A DNA stretch of 64,000 bases. Source: Hyphomicrobium sp. Its GTDB lineage: Bacteria; Pseudomonadota; Alphaproteobacteria; Rhizobiales; Hyphomicrobiaceae. The notes under the pieces were generated by a model. The model had not been told where the DNA came from, did no database searches, and was given only the letters and a program-made list of their open reading frames with translations. The position numbers and the translations under genes are program-made. Below, in pieces: positions 52,602 to 60,362 of the stretch; the stretch's first letter is position 1; every line of letters starts with the position of its first letter. The stretch is from positions 39,048 to 103,047 of the forward strand of contig JANXVY010000034.1 in the NCBI GenBank assembly GCA_025351425.1, given 5' to 3'.

Positions 52602-52964
52602 CTAACGTATCAGCGGCCGGACTCGTGATCGGGACGGCTCGATCGTGACCAATGCATTTTGGACCTTGTTGCCAAGTGTGCTCAGGGCCCTGACGAGGCG
52701 AAGCGCCCGGTCTGGCTTGTTAAGGGACTTGAGCGCGACCCTGACCACGCCATGCGTCGGCAATCCTAGCCGCACCGCCAAATCCCCGAAATCGTCATCT
52801 TCGGACAGCAGAACTCGTCCCTGAGCAAAGGAGAGTGCGAGGGCCTGCTCGTCTGGAGCCGCAGGGAGGATATCCGCAGATCGCTCCACGTCCAGTTTGG
52901 CAGCGCGCATTGCCCTCACCAGGGACCCTGAGAAACATTCATCAGCTAGAAAGCTGATGGTCAT
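52602..52964 (-). CDS. DUF5615 PIN-like protein (putative toxin)
   Basis: A 120-residue PIN-like protein. Acidic residues expected for metal binding are visible in FLADECFSG and LLSEDDDFGDLA. It overlaps the upstream DUF433 gene by four bases (ATGA). DUF433-DUF5615 pairs are predicted toxin-antitoxin modules, with the PIN-like member as RNase. The role is from family knowledge and untested here. Confidence 0.85.
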   Translation of the reverse strand: MTISFLADECFSGSLVRAMRAAKLDVERSADILPAAPDEQALALSFAQGRVLLSEDDDFGDLAVRLGLPTHGVVRVALKSLNKPDRALRLVRALSTLGNKVQNALVTIEPSRSRVRPLIR

Positions 52965-53188
52965 TCCGCGGCAAATATGGATTCCCGCGCGAGATGATCA
53001 GCGGCGAAAGCCTGAGCGGCGCTGATATCGTCCCGCGTCAGGGGAGGATAGTCGGCAATGATGTCATCGGCCGTCTCACCGGCGGCAAGGCAACGCAGAA
53101 TGTGCTCGACCGTAATCCGCGTGCCCGCGATGACCGGTTTGCCGAACATGATCGTCGGGTCGGAAATGACGCGGACAGCTTTCATCAT
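52961..53188 (-). CDS. DUF433 protein (putative antitoxin)
   Basis: A 75-residue DUF433 protein with a predicted helix-turn-helix: SDPTIMFGKPVIAGTRITVEHILRCLAAGETADDIIADYPPLTRDDI. The GKPVIAGTRI motif is diagnostic. It precedes and is translationally coupled to the PIN-like gene, the usual order for antitoxin then toxin. It could autorepress the pair. Confidence 0.9.
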   Translation of the reverse strand: MMKAVRVISDPTIMFGKPVIAGTRITVEHILRCLAAGETADDIIADYPPLTRDDISAAQAFAADHLARESIFAAE

Positions 53189-53259
53189 TCGAAAATACCA
53201 CGTCTTGCGGAGAAGCGCATCAGTCTCGACTGGCGATCTCTCATCGCGCTCTTGCGCTC

Positions 53260-53295
53260 AAAAAAACCCCCGGTGAGCTTTTGGCCACCGGGGGT
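53260..53295 (-). terminator. Rho-independent terminator after the DUF1150 gene
   Basis: On the minus strand, ACCCCCGGTG and CACCGGGGGT form a ten-base-pair stem with a ten-base loop, followed by a run of seven T. It lies 16 bases after the DUF1150 stop and ends the hsp20-DUF1150 transcript. Confidence 0.92.
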
Positions 53296-53310
53296 CTGGT
53301 TGGAGCAGCC

Positions 53311-53601
53311 TTAGTGCAGGCTGGCGATGGCGAGTTCGTCTTCCATCGCATGGCCAACGGCGGCCTGGATGGTGTCCGTCAGGGCAATCGGCGTGCCGTC
53401 GGCGCCGTGCAATGAGAACAGGTTGATATTTTTGGGAAGGCCCTCGATGGCCGGGAACATCTGCTTGGCCTCCGCCGAGGTCAGCACCTTGATGTAGGCT
53501 ACCTCGCCGTCACCCAAGTTGGCGAGTTCGAAGTCGGTCATGATGTGAAGGCCCTTGCGCGCCTTCTTGGTCTTAGAGCTTCGTGCCGATGTATGAGCCA
53601 T
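53311..53601 (-). CDS. DUF1150-family protein
   Basis: A 96-residue alphaproteobacterial protein with a Lys-rich N-terminus and the DUF1150 core DFELANLGDGEVAYIKVLTSAEA and LFSLHGADGTPIALTDT. DUF1150 genes habitually follow hsp20 genes in this class, as here (110 bases downstream). It is thought to act with small heat-shock proteins, but its activity is not known. A strong terminator follows. Confidence 0.9.
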   Translation of the reverse strand: MAHTSARSSKTKKARKGLHIMTDFELANLGDGEVAYIKVLTSAEAKQMFPAIEGLPKNINLFSLHGADGTPIALTDTIQAAVGHAMEDELAIASLH

Positions 53602-53711
53602 GACGCTGCTCCTTCATTTGAAAAAGAGAGTGGGCGAAGTCACGTCCAAAGGGGCAGTGGAGTGCGACCCTATTATGCGTGAGTCTTGGACGTAAGGGTG
53701 TTGCCGAAGTG

Positions 53712-54155
53712 TCAGGCTTTAGGTTTCTTGTTGCCGATTTCAATGGTGCGCACCGTATGTGCTGGCACCACCTTGATCAGATCGATCGACAAGAGGCCAT
53801 TGTTCAGGTCGGCTGAGTGGACTTCAAGTCCATCCGCGAGCACGAAGCTGCGGCAAAACTGCCGGGCACCGATGCCGCGATGGAGATACTGGCGAGGCGG
53901 CTCGTCAATTTGCTTGCCACGGACCGTGAGCTGCTTGTCGGTGAGCTCGACCTGCAGCTGGTCCCGCGTGAAGCCAGCCACCGCGAGCGTGATCCGCAGC
54001 CGTTCCTGCTCCGAGCCCTCCGTGCCAGCGGGAAGCCGCTCAATATTATAGGGCGGGTAACCATCGCCCGAGGCTTTCGCCGTTCTTTCGATGGAGCGCT
54101 CAAGTTCTTCAAAGCCGAGCAGCATGGGATAGGATGGAAGCGTCAAACGTGTCAT
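53712..54155 (-). CDS. Small heat-shock protein Hsp20, IbpA/HspA type
   Basis: A 147-residue alpha-crystallin protein of the class A (IbpA-like) type: YPPYNIERLPAGTEGSEQER, LAVAGFTRDQLQVELTDKQLTVRGK, and the AREFxRSFxLADxxEV-like segment GARQFCRSFVLADGLEV. The C-terminal I-x-I motif appears as RTIEIGN. It would bind unfolding proteins under heat. The transcript begins from a sigma32-like promoter and contains a ROSE-like thermometer covering the ribosome-binding site GAGGG. DUF1150 follows in the same operon. Confidence 0.94.
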   Translation of the reverse strand: MTRLTLPSYPMLLGFEELERSIERTAKASGDGYPPYNIERLPAGTEGSEQERLRITLAVAGFTRDQLQVELTDKQLTVRGKQIDEPPRQYLHRGIGARQFCRSFVLADGLEVHSADLNNGLLSIDLIKVVPAHTVRTIEIGNKKPKA

Positions 54156-54160
54156 GGGCT

Positions 54161-54213
54161 GGCCCTCTGATGAAGCGACCTTGCAACGCCAGCCCTCACG
54201 AGGCGCCAGCGTT
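54161..54213 (-). promoter_or_regulatory. ROSE-like RNA thermometer in the hsp20 leader
   Basis: On the minus strand a first stem pairs AACGC with GCGTT around an inner CCTC/GAGG (54185-54213). The terminal hairpin GGTCGCTTCATCAGAGGGCC (54161-54180) pairs the ribosome-binding site GAGGG with TCGCTTC. The latter contains the U(U/C)GCU element that ROSE thermometers place opposite the ribosome-binding site. Pairing includes a bulge or G-G mismatch, as in known ROSE structures. Folding was by hand. Confidence 0.55.
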
Positions 54214-54221
54214 CGACTTTT

Positions 54222-54250
54222 GATATAAGAGAGCGACGTGCAATTTCAAG
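54222..54250 (-). promoter_or_regulatory. Sigma32 (RpoH)-type promoter of hsp20
   Basis: On the minus strand CTTGAA (54250-54245) is separated by 15 bases from CTTATATC (54229-54222). These fit the alphaproteobacterial RpoH pattern CTTG plus CYTATNT. Transcription would start near 54215 and give a leader of about 60 bases. Confidence 0.65.
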
Positions 54251-54390
54251 CCGCCCCAGCGAGCCAGGACCGTGGCGATGGCTGGGGCTGCCGATTGCAG
54301 GGGCAAGTCAAACGGCTTTCGGATGCCTTGCTGCTGAATTTACTGTAATATGGCGCCAAATCTGAGCTTCCCGCACCATTGCGAGGCCCC

Positions 54391-55242
54391 ATGTCGACGT
54401 CCACCGCACGAGCCAAAATTCAGCGCCACGACCCCATCTGGTCGGCGATCCGGTCCGAAGCTGAAACAGCCATCGCGGCCGAGCCCGCGCTCGGGGGCTT
54501 TATTTTCGCGACCGTTCTGAGCCATGACCGGCTGGAGGACGCCGTCTGCCATCGCCTGGCCCAGCGGCTCAATCATGCGGATGTGGATGCCGGGCTCATC
54601 ACGCAGACGTTCAAGAGTGTGCTGGACGCCAATGCCGAACTGGGGATTGCTTTCCGCGCCGATCTGGCGGCAGTGCGGGACCGCGATCCGGCCTGCACGC
54701 GGTATCTCGAGCCGTTGCTGTATTTCAAGGGCTTCCATGCGCTTGTCACCCATCGCTTCGCCCATGACCTGTGGCGCGCCGGGCGGCGCGACTTCGCGCT
54801 TTATCTGCAAAGCCAGGCCTCGCGCATTTTCAGCGTCGATATCCATCCCGGCGCCCGCTTCGGCAAGGGCATTATGCTGGACCACGCCAACGGCTTTGTC
54901 GTGGGCGAGACGGCAGTCGTGGGCGACAATTGCTCCTTCCTGCATGCGGTGACGCTCGGCGGCAGCGGCAAGGAAACCGGCGACCGGCATCCCAAGATCG
55001 GCGACAACGTGCTGATCGGGGCCGGCGCGAAGGTGCTCGGCAATATCAAGGTGGGTAATTGCTCGCGCATCGCGTCGGGCAGCGTGGTCTTGAAAGAGGT
55101 GCCGCCGAACACGACGGTCGCGGGGGTTCCAGCCGTCATCGTGGGGCCTGCTGGCTGTCCCGAACCGGCCCGCGCGATGGATCAGGGGTTGAGTCCGGGC
55201 GACTGCGGGTGCGCTGGCAAGTTAGACCAGATCGACGACTAG
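54391..55242 (+). CDS. cysE: Serine O-acetyltransferase
   Basis: A 283-residue enzyme that makes O-acetylserine for cysteine synthesis. The N-terminal helical domain (DPIWSAIRSEAETAIAAEPALGGFIFATVL) is followed by a left-handed beta-helix of hexapeptide repeats (DIHPGARFGKGIMLDHANGFVVGETAVVGDN, with catalytic His and Asp in this stretch). The C-terminal tail is Cys-containing (PGDCGCAG). Length is typical. ATG 54391 was chosen over an upstream one at 54379 by family start. It is followed by DUF3126 and a second hexapeptide protein. Confidence 0.95.
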   Translation: MSTSTARAKIQRHDPIWSAIRSEAETAIAAEPALGGFIFATVLSHDRLEDAVCHRLAQRLNHADVDAGLITQTFKSVLDANAELGIAFRADLAAVRDRDPACTRYLEPLLYFKGFHALVTHRFAHDLWRAGRRDFALYLQSQASRIFSVDIHPGARFGKGIMLDHANGFVVGETAVVGDNCSFLHAVTLGGSGKETGDRHPKIGDNVLIGAGAKVLGNIKVGNCSRIASGSVVLKEVPPNTTVAGVPAVIVGPAGCPEPARAMDQGLSPGDCGCAGKLDQIDD

Positions 55243-55413
55243 GGTGAATTCGCGCTTCCGCAGCGACGATGCCGCGTTTATCAGTTGGCGGCCTATGCGG
55301 GCGCAAACGCCGCTTTGCCCGCGCTCAAGTCCCGGTATACTCGAACGCATGCGCCGCCACGGTTGATACATCGTGAGACGAACCGGCGCCCGCACCATCA
55401 GGAAAGTTACGCC

Positions 55414-55638
55414 GTGAAAAAAGAAGAAATGGCGAAGGTCGAGGCCTTCTTGCGCAAACGCTTTTCCAACCCCAAGATCGAAGTCCGCGCCCGGCCGAAA
55501 AAGACCGATAGCGCCGAAGTTTACATCGGCCAGCGCGACGAGGATTTCCTGGCGGTGCTTTATCGCGAGGACGAAGACGGGGAAGTCTCCTACCAGTTCC
55601 AGATGGCGATCCTGGATATCGATCTTGAAGACGTTTGA
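55414..55638 (+). CDS. DUF3126-family protein
   Basis: A 74-residue protein with the family sequence VEAFLRKRFSNPKIEVRARPKKTDSAEVYIG and FLAVLYREDEDGEVSYQFQMAILDIDL. I chose GTG at 55414, which has AGGAAAG eight bases upstream and gives the standard family start (MKKEEM). DUF3126 is almost restricted to alphaproteobacteria and has no known function. It ends nine bases before the gamma-carbonic-anhydrase-like gene. Confidence 0.9.
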   Translation: MKKEEMAKVEAFLRKRFSNPKIEVRARPKKTDSAEVYIGQRDEDFLAVLYREDEDGEVSYQFQMAILDIDLEDV

Positions 55639-55646
55639 GGGGCACG

Positions 55647-56177
55647 ATGGCAATTTATGAACTCGACGGCGTCAAGGTCAAAACCCCCGGCCCGGGCCGC
55701 TTCTGGGTGGCAGAAGACGCCATCGTGGTCGGGAATGTCGAACTCGGCGACGATGTCAGCGTCTGGTTTGGCTCCGTCATCCGGGGCGACAACGACCTGA
55801 TCACTATCGGCAACGGTTCGAACATCCAGGATGGCTGCGTGCTGCACGTCGACCCTGGCTTCCCGATCCACATCGGCGAGAACGTCGGTATCGGCCACAA
55901 GGTGATGCTGCACGGCTGCACGATCGGCAGCGGCTCGCTGATCGGGATGGGTTCCATCATCATGAATGGCGCGGTGATCGGCGAGGAATGCCTGATCGGG
56001 GCGAACACGCTCATTCCCGAAGGCAAAGTCATTCCGCCGCGGTCGCTGGTGTTCGGCGCGCCCGGCAAGGTCGTGCGGCAGCTGACCGACGCCGACCTGC
56101 CCAAAATTACCCGCGGTCCCGAATTCTATAGGCGCAATTGGCGCAAATATGCCGTGGGCCTTCGCCGCCAGGACTGA
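55647..56177 (+). CDS. Gamma-class carbonic anhydrase-like hexapeptide protein
   Basis: A 176-residue left-handed beta-helix protein of the YrdA/PaaY/Cam group. Putative metal ligands are visible: His in GCVLHVDPGFP, and the GHKVMLHGC motif with two His. The segments VWFGSVIRGDNDLITIGNGSNIQDG and SLVFGAPGKVVRQLTD are characteristic. Many such homologues are inactive or are thioesterase partners, so activity is open. It forms a likely operon with DUF3126. Confidence 0.9.
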   Translation: MAIYELDGVKVKTPGPGRFWVAEDAIVVGNVELGDDVSVWFGSVIRGDNDLITIGNGSNIQDGCVLHVDPGFPIHIGENVGIGHKVMLHGCTIGSGSLIGMGSIIMNGAVIGEECLIGANTLIPEGKVIPPRSLVFGAPGKVVRQLTDADLPKITRGPEFYRRNWRKYAVGLRRQD

Positions 56178-56237
56178 GCCGGATAAAACTCGTTCGAACC
56201 ACGCAGTATTTTGCAGCACTAGCTTGTTTTCGATGTA

Positions 56238-56252
56238 GGCATACGGTATGCC
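56238..56252. promoter_or_regulatory. Palindrome upstream of the GntR gene, candidate operator
   Basis: GGCATAC-G-GTATGCC is a perfect inverted repeat with a one-base centre. It lies 79 to 93 bases upstream of the chosen GntR start. FadR-type GntR proteins bind short palindromes like this and commonly autoregulate. The ten-base GTATGCCAGT at its right arm recurs at 61557-61566 upstream of the small gene at 61386-61520. Confidence 0.55.
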
Positions 56253-56330
56253 AGTATTCTCATGAGCGGGAATTTTGCGACGCTTGGTGCGTTTCGTTTG
56301 CTCCCGCTCCCAACCATAGGCGCGTCAGCC

Positions 56331-57062
56331 ATGCCCTTGACGGTTCGCAGTGCTGTCGATCCAGTTCCAGCTGACGCTGGAACGAAACAGCTGCAACTTG
56401 CCGCAATCGATTCCGGCATGAGCCTCAAGGCGCGCGCCTATGACGCCCTTAAGGGCGCCATTCTGCGGATGGACATCTATGCGCCCGATGCCGAGCTTCG
56501 GCTCGACGAGCGCGACCTGTCAGCAAAGTTCGGGGTCAGCCGTACGCCGCTGCGGGAAGCCCTCGCCCAGCTCGATCAAGAAGGGCTTGTCAAAATCCTG
56601 CCGCGGCGCGGCATCTTCATTCAGCGCAAAACCAAGGCTGAGATCCTCGAAATGATCACGGTCTGGGCGGCGCTGGAGAGCATGGCGGCCCGCCTTGCCT
56701 GCCAGCACGCGACGGACACGGAGCTTGGCGCGCTTCACGGCCTGGTGGACCAGTTCTCTCAAGATGCCGTCGCCCAAAAAATGGGCGAATATTCCGATGC
56801 CAACATTGCCTTCCATTCGGCCATTATCGGCTTGGGGAAGTGCGGACTGATCGTCGAGCTGACGGACCGGTTGTTCTTTCACGTTCGCGCAATCCGCCGC
56901 CGCACGATCGCCGATGCCGATCGCGCCCAGCGGTCGATTGGAGATCACACGGCCATCGTGAGGGCGCTGGAAGCCCGCGATGGGGACCGCGCGGAGCTGC
57001 TCGTGCGCATCCATACCCTGCAATTGCGCGAGCACGTCGCCCACAATCTGGACCTGGAATAG
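56331..57062 (+). CDS. GntR-family (FadR subfamily) transcriptional regulator
   Basis: A protein of up to 243 residues. The winged helix (LKARAYDALKGAILRMDI and LSAKFGVSRTPLREALAQLDQEGLVKILPRRGIFI) is followed by an FCD all-helical ligand domain (ITVWAALESMAARLA, then FHSAIIGLGKC, with His and Asp candidates for metal/carboxylate binding). The start is uncertain: 56331 is used, with 56262 and 56418 as alternatives. It lies 36 bases upstream of the ThDP-lyase gene and is the natural regulator of that cluster, with a carboxylate or acyl-CoA as likely ligand. Confidence 0.88.
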   Translation: MPLTVRSAVDPVPADAGTKQLQLAAIDSGMSLKARAYDALKGAILRMDIYAPDAELRLDERDLSAKFGVSRTPLREALAQLDQEGLVKILPRRGIFIQRKTKAEILEMITVWAALESMAARLACQHATDTELGALHGLVDQFSQDAVAQKMGEYSDANIAFHSAIIGLGKCGLIVELTDRLFFHVRAIRRRTIADADRAQRSIGDHTAIVRALEARDGDRAELLVRIHTLQLREHVAHNLDLE

Positions 57063-57098
57063 GCCCCAATCCGCAACGATAAAAAACAGGGAAACGCC

Positions 57099-58841
57099 AT
57101 GTCGGTCACAAAAACCGCTTCCAACACGGCAGACGATACACTTGCGCGCAAAAGCACCGATCCTGACATCGTGTCGGGCGGGCGTCTGGTCGCCAAGGCG
57201 CTGAAATCCGAAGGCGTCGATACTATCTTCACGCTCTGCGGCGGCCACATCATCGACATCTACGATGGCTGCATCGATGAAGGCATCCGCATCATCGACG
57301 TGCGCCACGAGCAGGTCGCGGCCCACGCCGCCGATGGTTACGCCCGCCAGACCGGTAAGCTCGGGTGCGTCGTCACCACGGCCGGTCCTGGGTGCACCAA
57401 CGCCGTCACCGGTGTTGCGACCGCCTTCCGTTCGGAAAGCCCGATCCTCCACATTGGCGGCGGCGGTGGCCTTGCCCAGCACAAGATGGGTTCGCTGCAG
57501 GACCTGCCGCACGTGCAGATCATGCGCCCGATCACCAAGTTTGCCGAGAGTGTGCTGACGACCGAACGCATCCCCGACATGATTGCGATGGCGGCGCGCG
57601 AAAGCTTCGCCGGCGCCTACGGCCCGTCGTACCTGGAAATCTCGCGCGATGTGCTCGACCGCGAAGTTCACATCAAGGACGCGGTGATCCCCAAGGCTGG
57701 CCAGTACCGCGCGTCGGTGCGCTCGATCGGCGATCCAGCCGACATCGAGAAGCTGGCTGACATTCTGGTCAAGGCTGAGCGTCCCGCGATCTTGTTTGGT
57801 CAGCAGGTCTGGGCAGCGCGCGGCCACAACGAAGCGGTCGCCCTGCTGAAGGGGCTCGATATCCCGGGTTATTTCAATGGCGCGAGCCGCGGGCTGCTGC
57901 CGCCCAACGATCCCCACCACTTCGACCGCACCCGCTCTTTGGCGTTCGGCAAGGCCGACGTCGTCGTGATCGTGGGTACGCCGTTCGACTTCCGCATGGG
58001 TTACGGCAAGCGCATCAAGGTGCCGACGCTGGTGCAGATCGACCAGGATTACCGTACGGTCGGGAAGAACCGCGATATCAATCTAGGCCTCGCCGGCGAT
58101 CCCGGCGCGATCCTGGGTGCGGTGCTGGCGGCCGCGAGCGCCAAGATCGATGCGGGCAAGCGCCAGCTGCGGCAGCAGTGGATGACGTCGTTACAGGCCG
58201 CGGAAGCGGCAGCGCTCGACAAGCTGATGCCGCAGTTCCTCTCCAACACCACGCCGATCAATCCCATGCGCGTCGCTTGGGAAATAAATGAGTTCCTCGG
58301 CGAAGACACGATCTACATCGGCGACGGCGGCGATGTGGTGACGATTTCGGCCCAGGCCGTGCGTCCTCGCAATCCAGGCCAGTGGATGGACCCCGGCGCC
58401 CTCGGTTCGCTTGGCGTTGGAACCGGATTTGCGCTGGCGGCGAAACTCGCCCATCCCGCGAAAGAAGTGCTCTGCTATTACGGCGACGGCTCGTTCGGCA
58501 TGACGGCCTTCGACATGGAAACCGCCAACCGGTTCGGCGCGCCCTATCTGGCCGTGATCGGCAACAACTCGGCCATGAACCAGATCCGCTACGGCCAGAT
58601 CACCAAGTATGGCGAACAGCGGGGCAACGTGGGCAACCTGCTGGGCGACGTGCCGTTCGGCAAGTTCGCCGAGATGCTGGGTGGATACGGGGAAGAAGTC
58701 CGCGACCCGGCGCAGATCCAGGCGGCGCTGCGCCGTGGCCGCGAGGCGGTGGCGAAGTCGGGCAAGTCGGCCGTCATCAACATCTGGGTCGATCCGCGCG
58801 AGTACGCACCGGGCACCAAGAACCAGACGATGTACAAATAA
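57099..58841 (+). CDS. ThDP-dependent lyase, 2-hydroxyacyl-CoA lyase/oxalyl-CoA decarboxylase-like
   Basis: A 580-residue ThDP enzyme with the three usual domains. Glu71 in VRHEQVAAHAADGYAR is the ThDP-activating residue. The ThDP/Mg site is GDGSFGMTAFDMETANRFG (GDG near 462-464) ending in NN near 489-490. The segment HKMGSLQDLPHVQIMRPITKF resembles the GAFQEFPQV...YTKF stretch of 2-hydroxyacyl-CoA lyases and lacks the Tyr-Glu pair of Oxalobacter oxalyl-CoA decarboxylase. Either activity releases formyl-CoA, from a 2-hydroxyacyl-CoA (plus an aldehyde or ketone) or from oxalyl-CoA. The downstream Frc-like transferase fits both. Lyase is my preference; acetolactate synthase is less likely in this context. 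Confidence 0.85.
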   Translation: MSVTKTASNTADDTLARKSTDPDIVSGGRLVAKALKSEGVDTIFTLCGGHIIDIYDGCIDEGIRIIDVRHEQVAAHAADGYARQTGKLGCVVTTAGPGCTNAVTGVATAFRSESPILHIGGGGGLAQHKMGSLQDLPHVQIMRPITKFAESVLTTERIPDMIAMAARESFAGAYGPSYLEISRDVLDREVHIKDAVIPKAGQYRASVRSIGDPADIEKLADILVKAERPAILFGQQVWAARGHNEAVALLKGLDIPGYFNGASRGLLPPNDPHHFDRTRSLAFGKADVVVIVGTPFDFRMGYGKRIKVPTLVQIDQDYRTVGKNRDINLGLAGDPGAILGAVLAAASAKIDAGKRQLRQQWMTSLQAAEAAALDKLMPQFLSNTTPINPMRVAWEINEFLGEDTIYIGDGGDVVTISAQAVRPRNPGQWMDPGALGSLGVGTGFALAAKLAHPAKEVLCYYGDGSFGMTAFDMETANRFGAPYLAVIGNNSAMNQIRYGQITKYGEQRGNVGNLLGDVPFGKFAEMLGGYGEEVRDPAQIQAALRRGREAVAKSGKSAVINIWVDPREYAPGTKNQTMYK

Positions 58842-58922
58842 CCGGCGGCCCCTGCACCTTAGCGGAGGGGGCTAATCATCACGCAAACAATCAACGAAAA
58901 CCGACACGCGAGGAAGAGTTCA

Positions 58923-60203
58923 ATGACGAAAGCACTGGAAGGCATCCGCGTTCTGGATTTTACCCACGTCCAGTCGGGTCCGACGTGCACGCAGCTGCTG
59001 GCTTGGTTCGGCGCCGACGTGATCAAGATCGAGCGCCCCGGCGAAGGCGACATCACCCGCGGCCAGCTGCGCGACGTGCCCAATGCCGACAGCCTCTATT
59101 TCACGATGCTGAACCACAACAAACGCTCGATGACGCTCGACACCAAGAACAAGACCGGCAAAGAAGTCTTGGAACGCCTCATCAAGACCTGCGATATTCT
59201 GGTCGAAAACTTCGCCCCCGGCGTGCTCGACCGCATGGGGTTTGGTTGGGAAAAAATCCACGCGATGAACCCGCGCATGATCGTCGCTTCGATCAAGGGC
59301 TTCGGACCTGGTCCCTATGAAGACTGCAAGGTCTACGAAAACGTCGCCCAGTGCACCGGCGGCTCGGCCTCGACGACGGGCTTTCGCGATGGTCTGCCGC
59401 TCGTGACCGGCGCCCAGATCGGCGACAGCGGCACGGGGCTTCACCTCGCCGTCGGCATCCTGGCGGCGCTTAACCAGCGCCACACGACGGGTCTTGGCCA
59501 GCGCGTCGATGCGGCGATGCAGGACGGGGTGCTGAACCTCTGCCGCGTCAAGCTGCGCGACCAGCAGCGCCTCGCTCATGGCCCGATGAAGGAATATTCC
59601 CAGTTCGGCGAAGGCATCCCGTTCGGCGAGGCCGTGCCGCGCGCGGGCAACGACTCGGGCGGCGGCCAGCCCGGGCGCATCCTGAAGTGCAAGGGCTGGG
59701 AGAATGACCCTAACGCTTACATCTATTTCATTACCCAAGCCCCGGTTTGGGAGAAGATCTGCGACATCATCGGCGAACCCGGCTGGAAGACGCACCCCGA
59801 CTACGCCAAGCCTGCCGCGCGGCTGCCGCGTCTCAACGAGATCTTCGCGCGCTGCGAGCAGTGGACGATGACCAAGACCAAGTTCGAGGTGATGGACATC
59901 CTCAACAAGGACGATGTGCCCTGCGGGCCGATCCTGTCGATGAAGGAATTGGCCGAGGACCCCTCGCTGCGCAAGACCGGAACCATTGTCGAAGTTGATC
60001 ATCCGGTGCGCGGCAAGTATCTCTCGGTCGGCAACCCGATCAAGCTGTCGGCGAGCCCGACGGTCGTGACGCGCTCGCCGCTGCTGGGGGAACACACCGA
60101 GGAAATCCTGAGCAAGGTCCTGGGCTACACCGGCGATGAAGTGGCGGCCATCAAGGCATCGGGCTGCACAGAAGCGGCCAAGAAGCCGATGGCGGCGGAG
60201 TAA
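58923..60203 (+). CDS. frc: Class III CoA-transferase, formyl-CoA:oxalate CoA-transferase-like
   Basis: A 426-residue family III CoA-transferase, nearly the length of Oxalobacter Frc (428). The start [34 protein letters not shown] holds the conserved Gln17. The nucleophilic Asp168 is in QIGDSGTG. The glycine loop GGGQPG and KLRDQQRL are conserved. Residue 48 is Gln, as in E. coli YfdW, where Oxalobacter Frc has Trp. It would move CoA from formyl-CoA to an acid, releasing formate. It lies 81 bases after the ThDP-lyase gene. Oxalate is the family substrate; a 2-hydroxyacid is an alternative. Confidence 0.88.
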   Translation: MTKALEGIRVLDFTHVQSGPTCTQLLAWFGADVIKIERPGEGDITRGQLRDVPNADSLYFTMLNHNKRSMTLDTKNKTGKEVLERLIKTCDILVENFAPGVLDRMGFGWEKIHAMNPRMIVASIKGFGPGPYEDCKVYENVAQCTGGSASTTGFRDGLPLVTGAQIGDSGTGLHLAVGILAALNQRHTTGLGQRVDAAMQDGVLNLCRVKLRDQQRLAHGPMKEYSQFGEGIPFGEAVPRAGNDSGGGQPGRILKCKGWENDPNAYIYFITQAPVWEKICDIIGEPGWKTHPDYAKPAARLPRLNEIFARCEQWTMTKTKFEVMDILNKDDVPCGPILSMKELAEDPSLRKTGTIVEVDHPVRGKYLSVGNPIKLSASPTVVTRSPLLGEHTEEILSKVLGYTGDEVAAIKASGCTEAAKKPMAAE

Positions 60204-60289
60204 GGTTTCCCCACGCCCCGTCCTTATGGGGGGTGGGTTAGGGGAGTGGCGGCAATGGGCGCAGAGCTTGTAGCCGCCCCGCACCCCGA

Positions 60290-60353
60290 CCCTCTCCCCA
60301 TCGCCACACACATCCAAATCAGATCTCACGCCATCTCGGCGATGGGGAGAGGG
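60290..60353. repeat. 16-base inverted repeat just upstream of the formyltransferase gene
   Basis: CCCTCTCCCCATCGCC (60290-60305) and GGCGATGGGGAGAGGG (60338-60353) are perfect arms with a 32-base loop. The 3' arm contains the purine-rich GGGGAGAGGGAGA that ends nine bases before the ATG at 60363 and is the likely ribosome-binding site. The element belongs to the same class as the repeat at 44445-44600. Confidence 0.75.
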
Positions 60354-60362
60354 AGAAGCATC

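Noticed and set aside
56262..56330. Starting the GntR protein at 56262
   Set aside because: That start would place the candidate operator only 10 to 24 bases upstream, leaving no room for a leader, and the extra residues are not family-like. It remains possible, so the start is marked uncertain.
57099..58841. Calling the ThDP enzyme oxalyl-CoA decarboxylase outright because it neighbours an Frc homologue
   Set aside because: The Tyr-Glu active-site pair of Oxalobacter OXC is not present at the matching segment, where the sequence is closer to 2-hydroxyacyl-CoA lyases.
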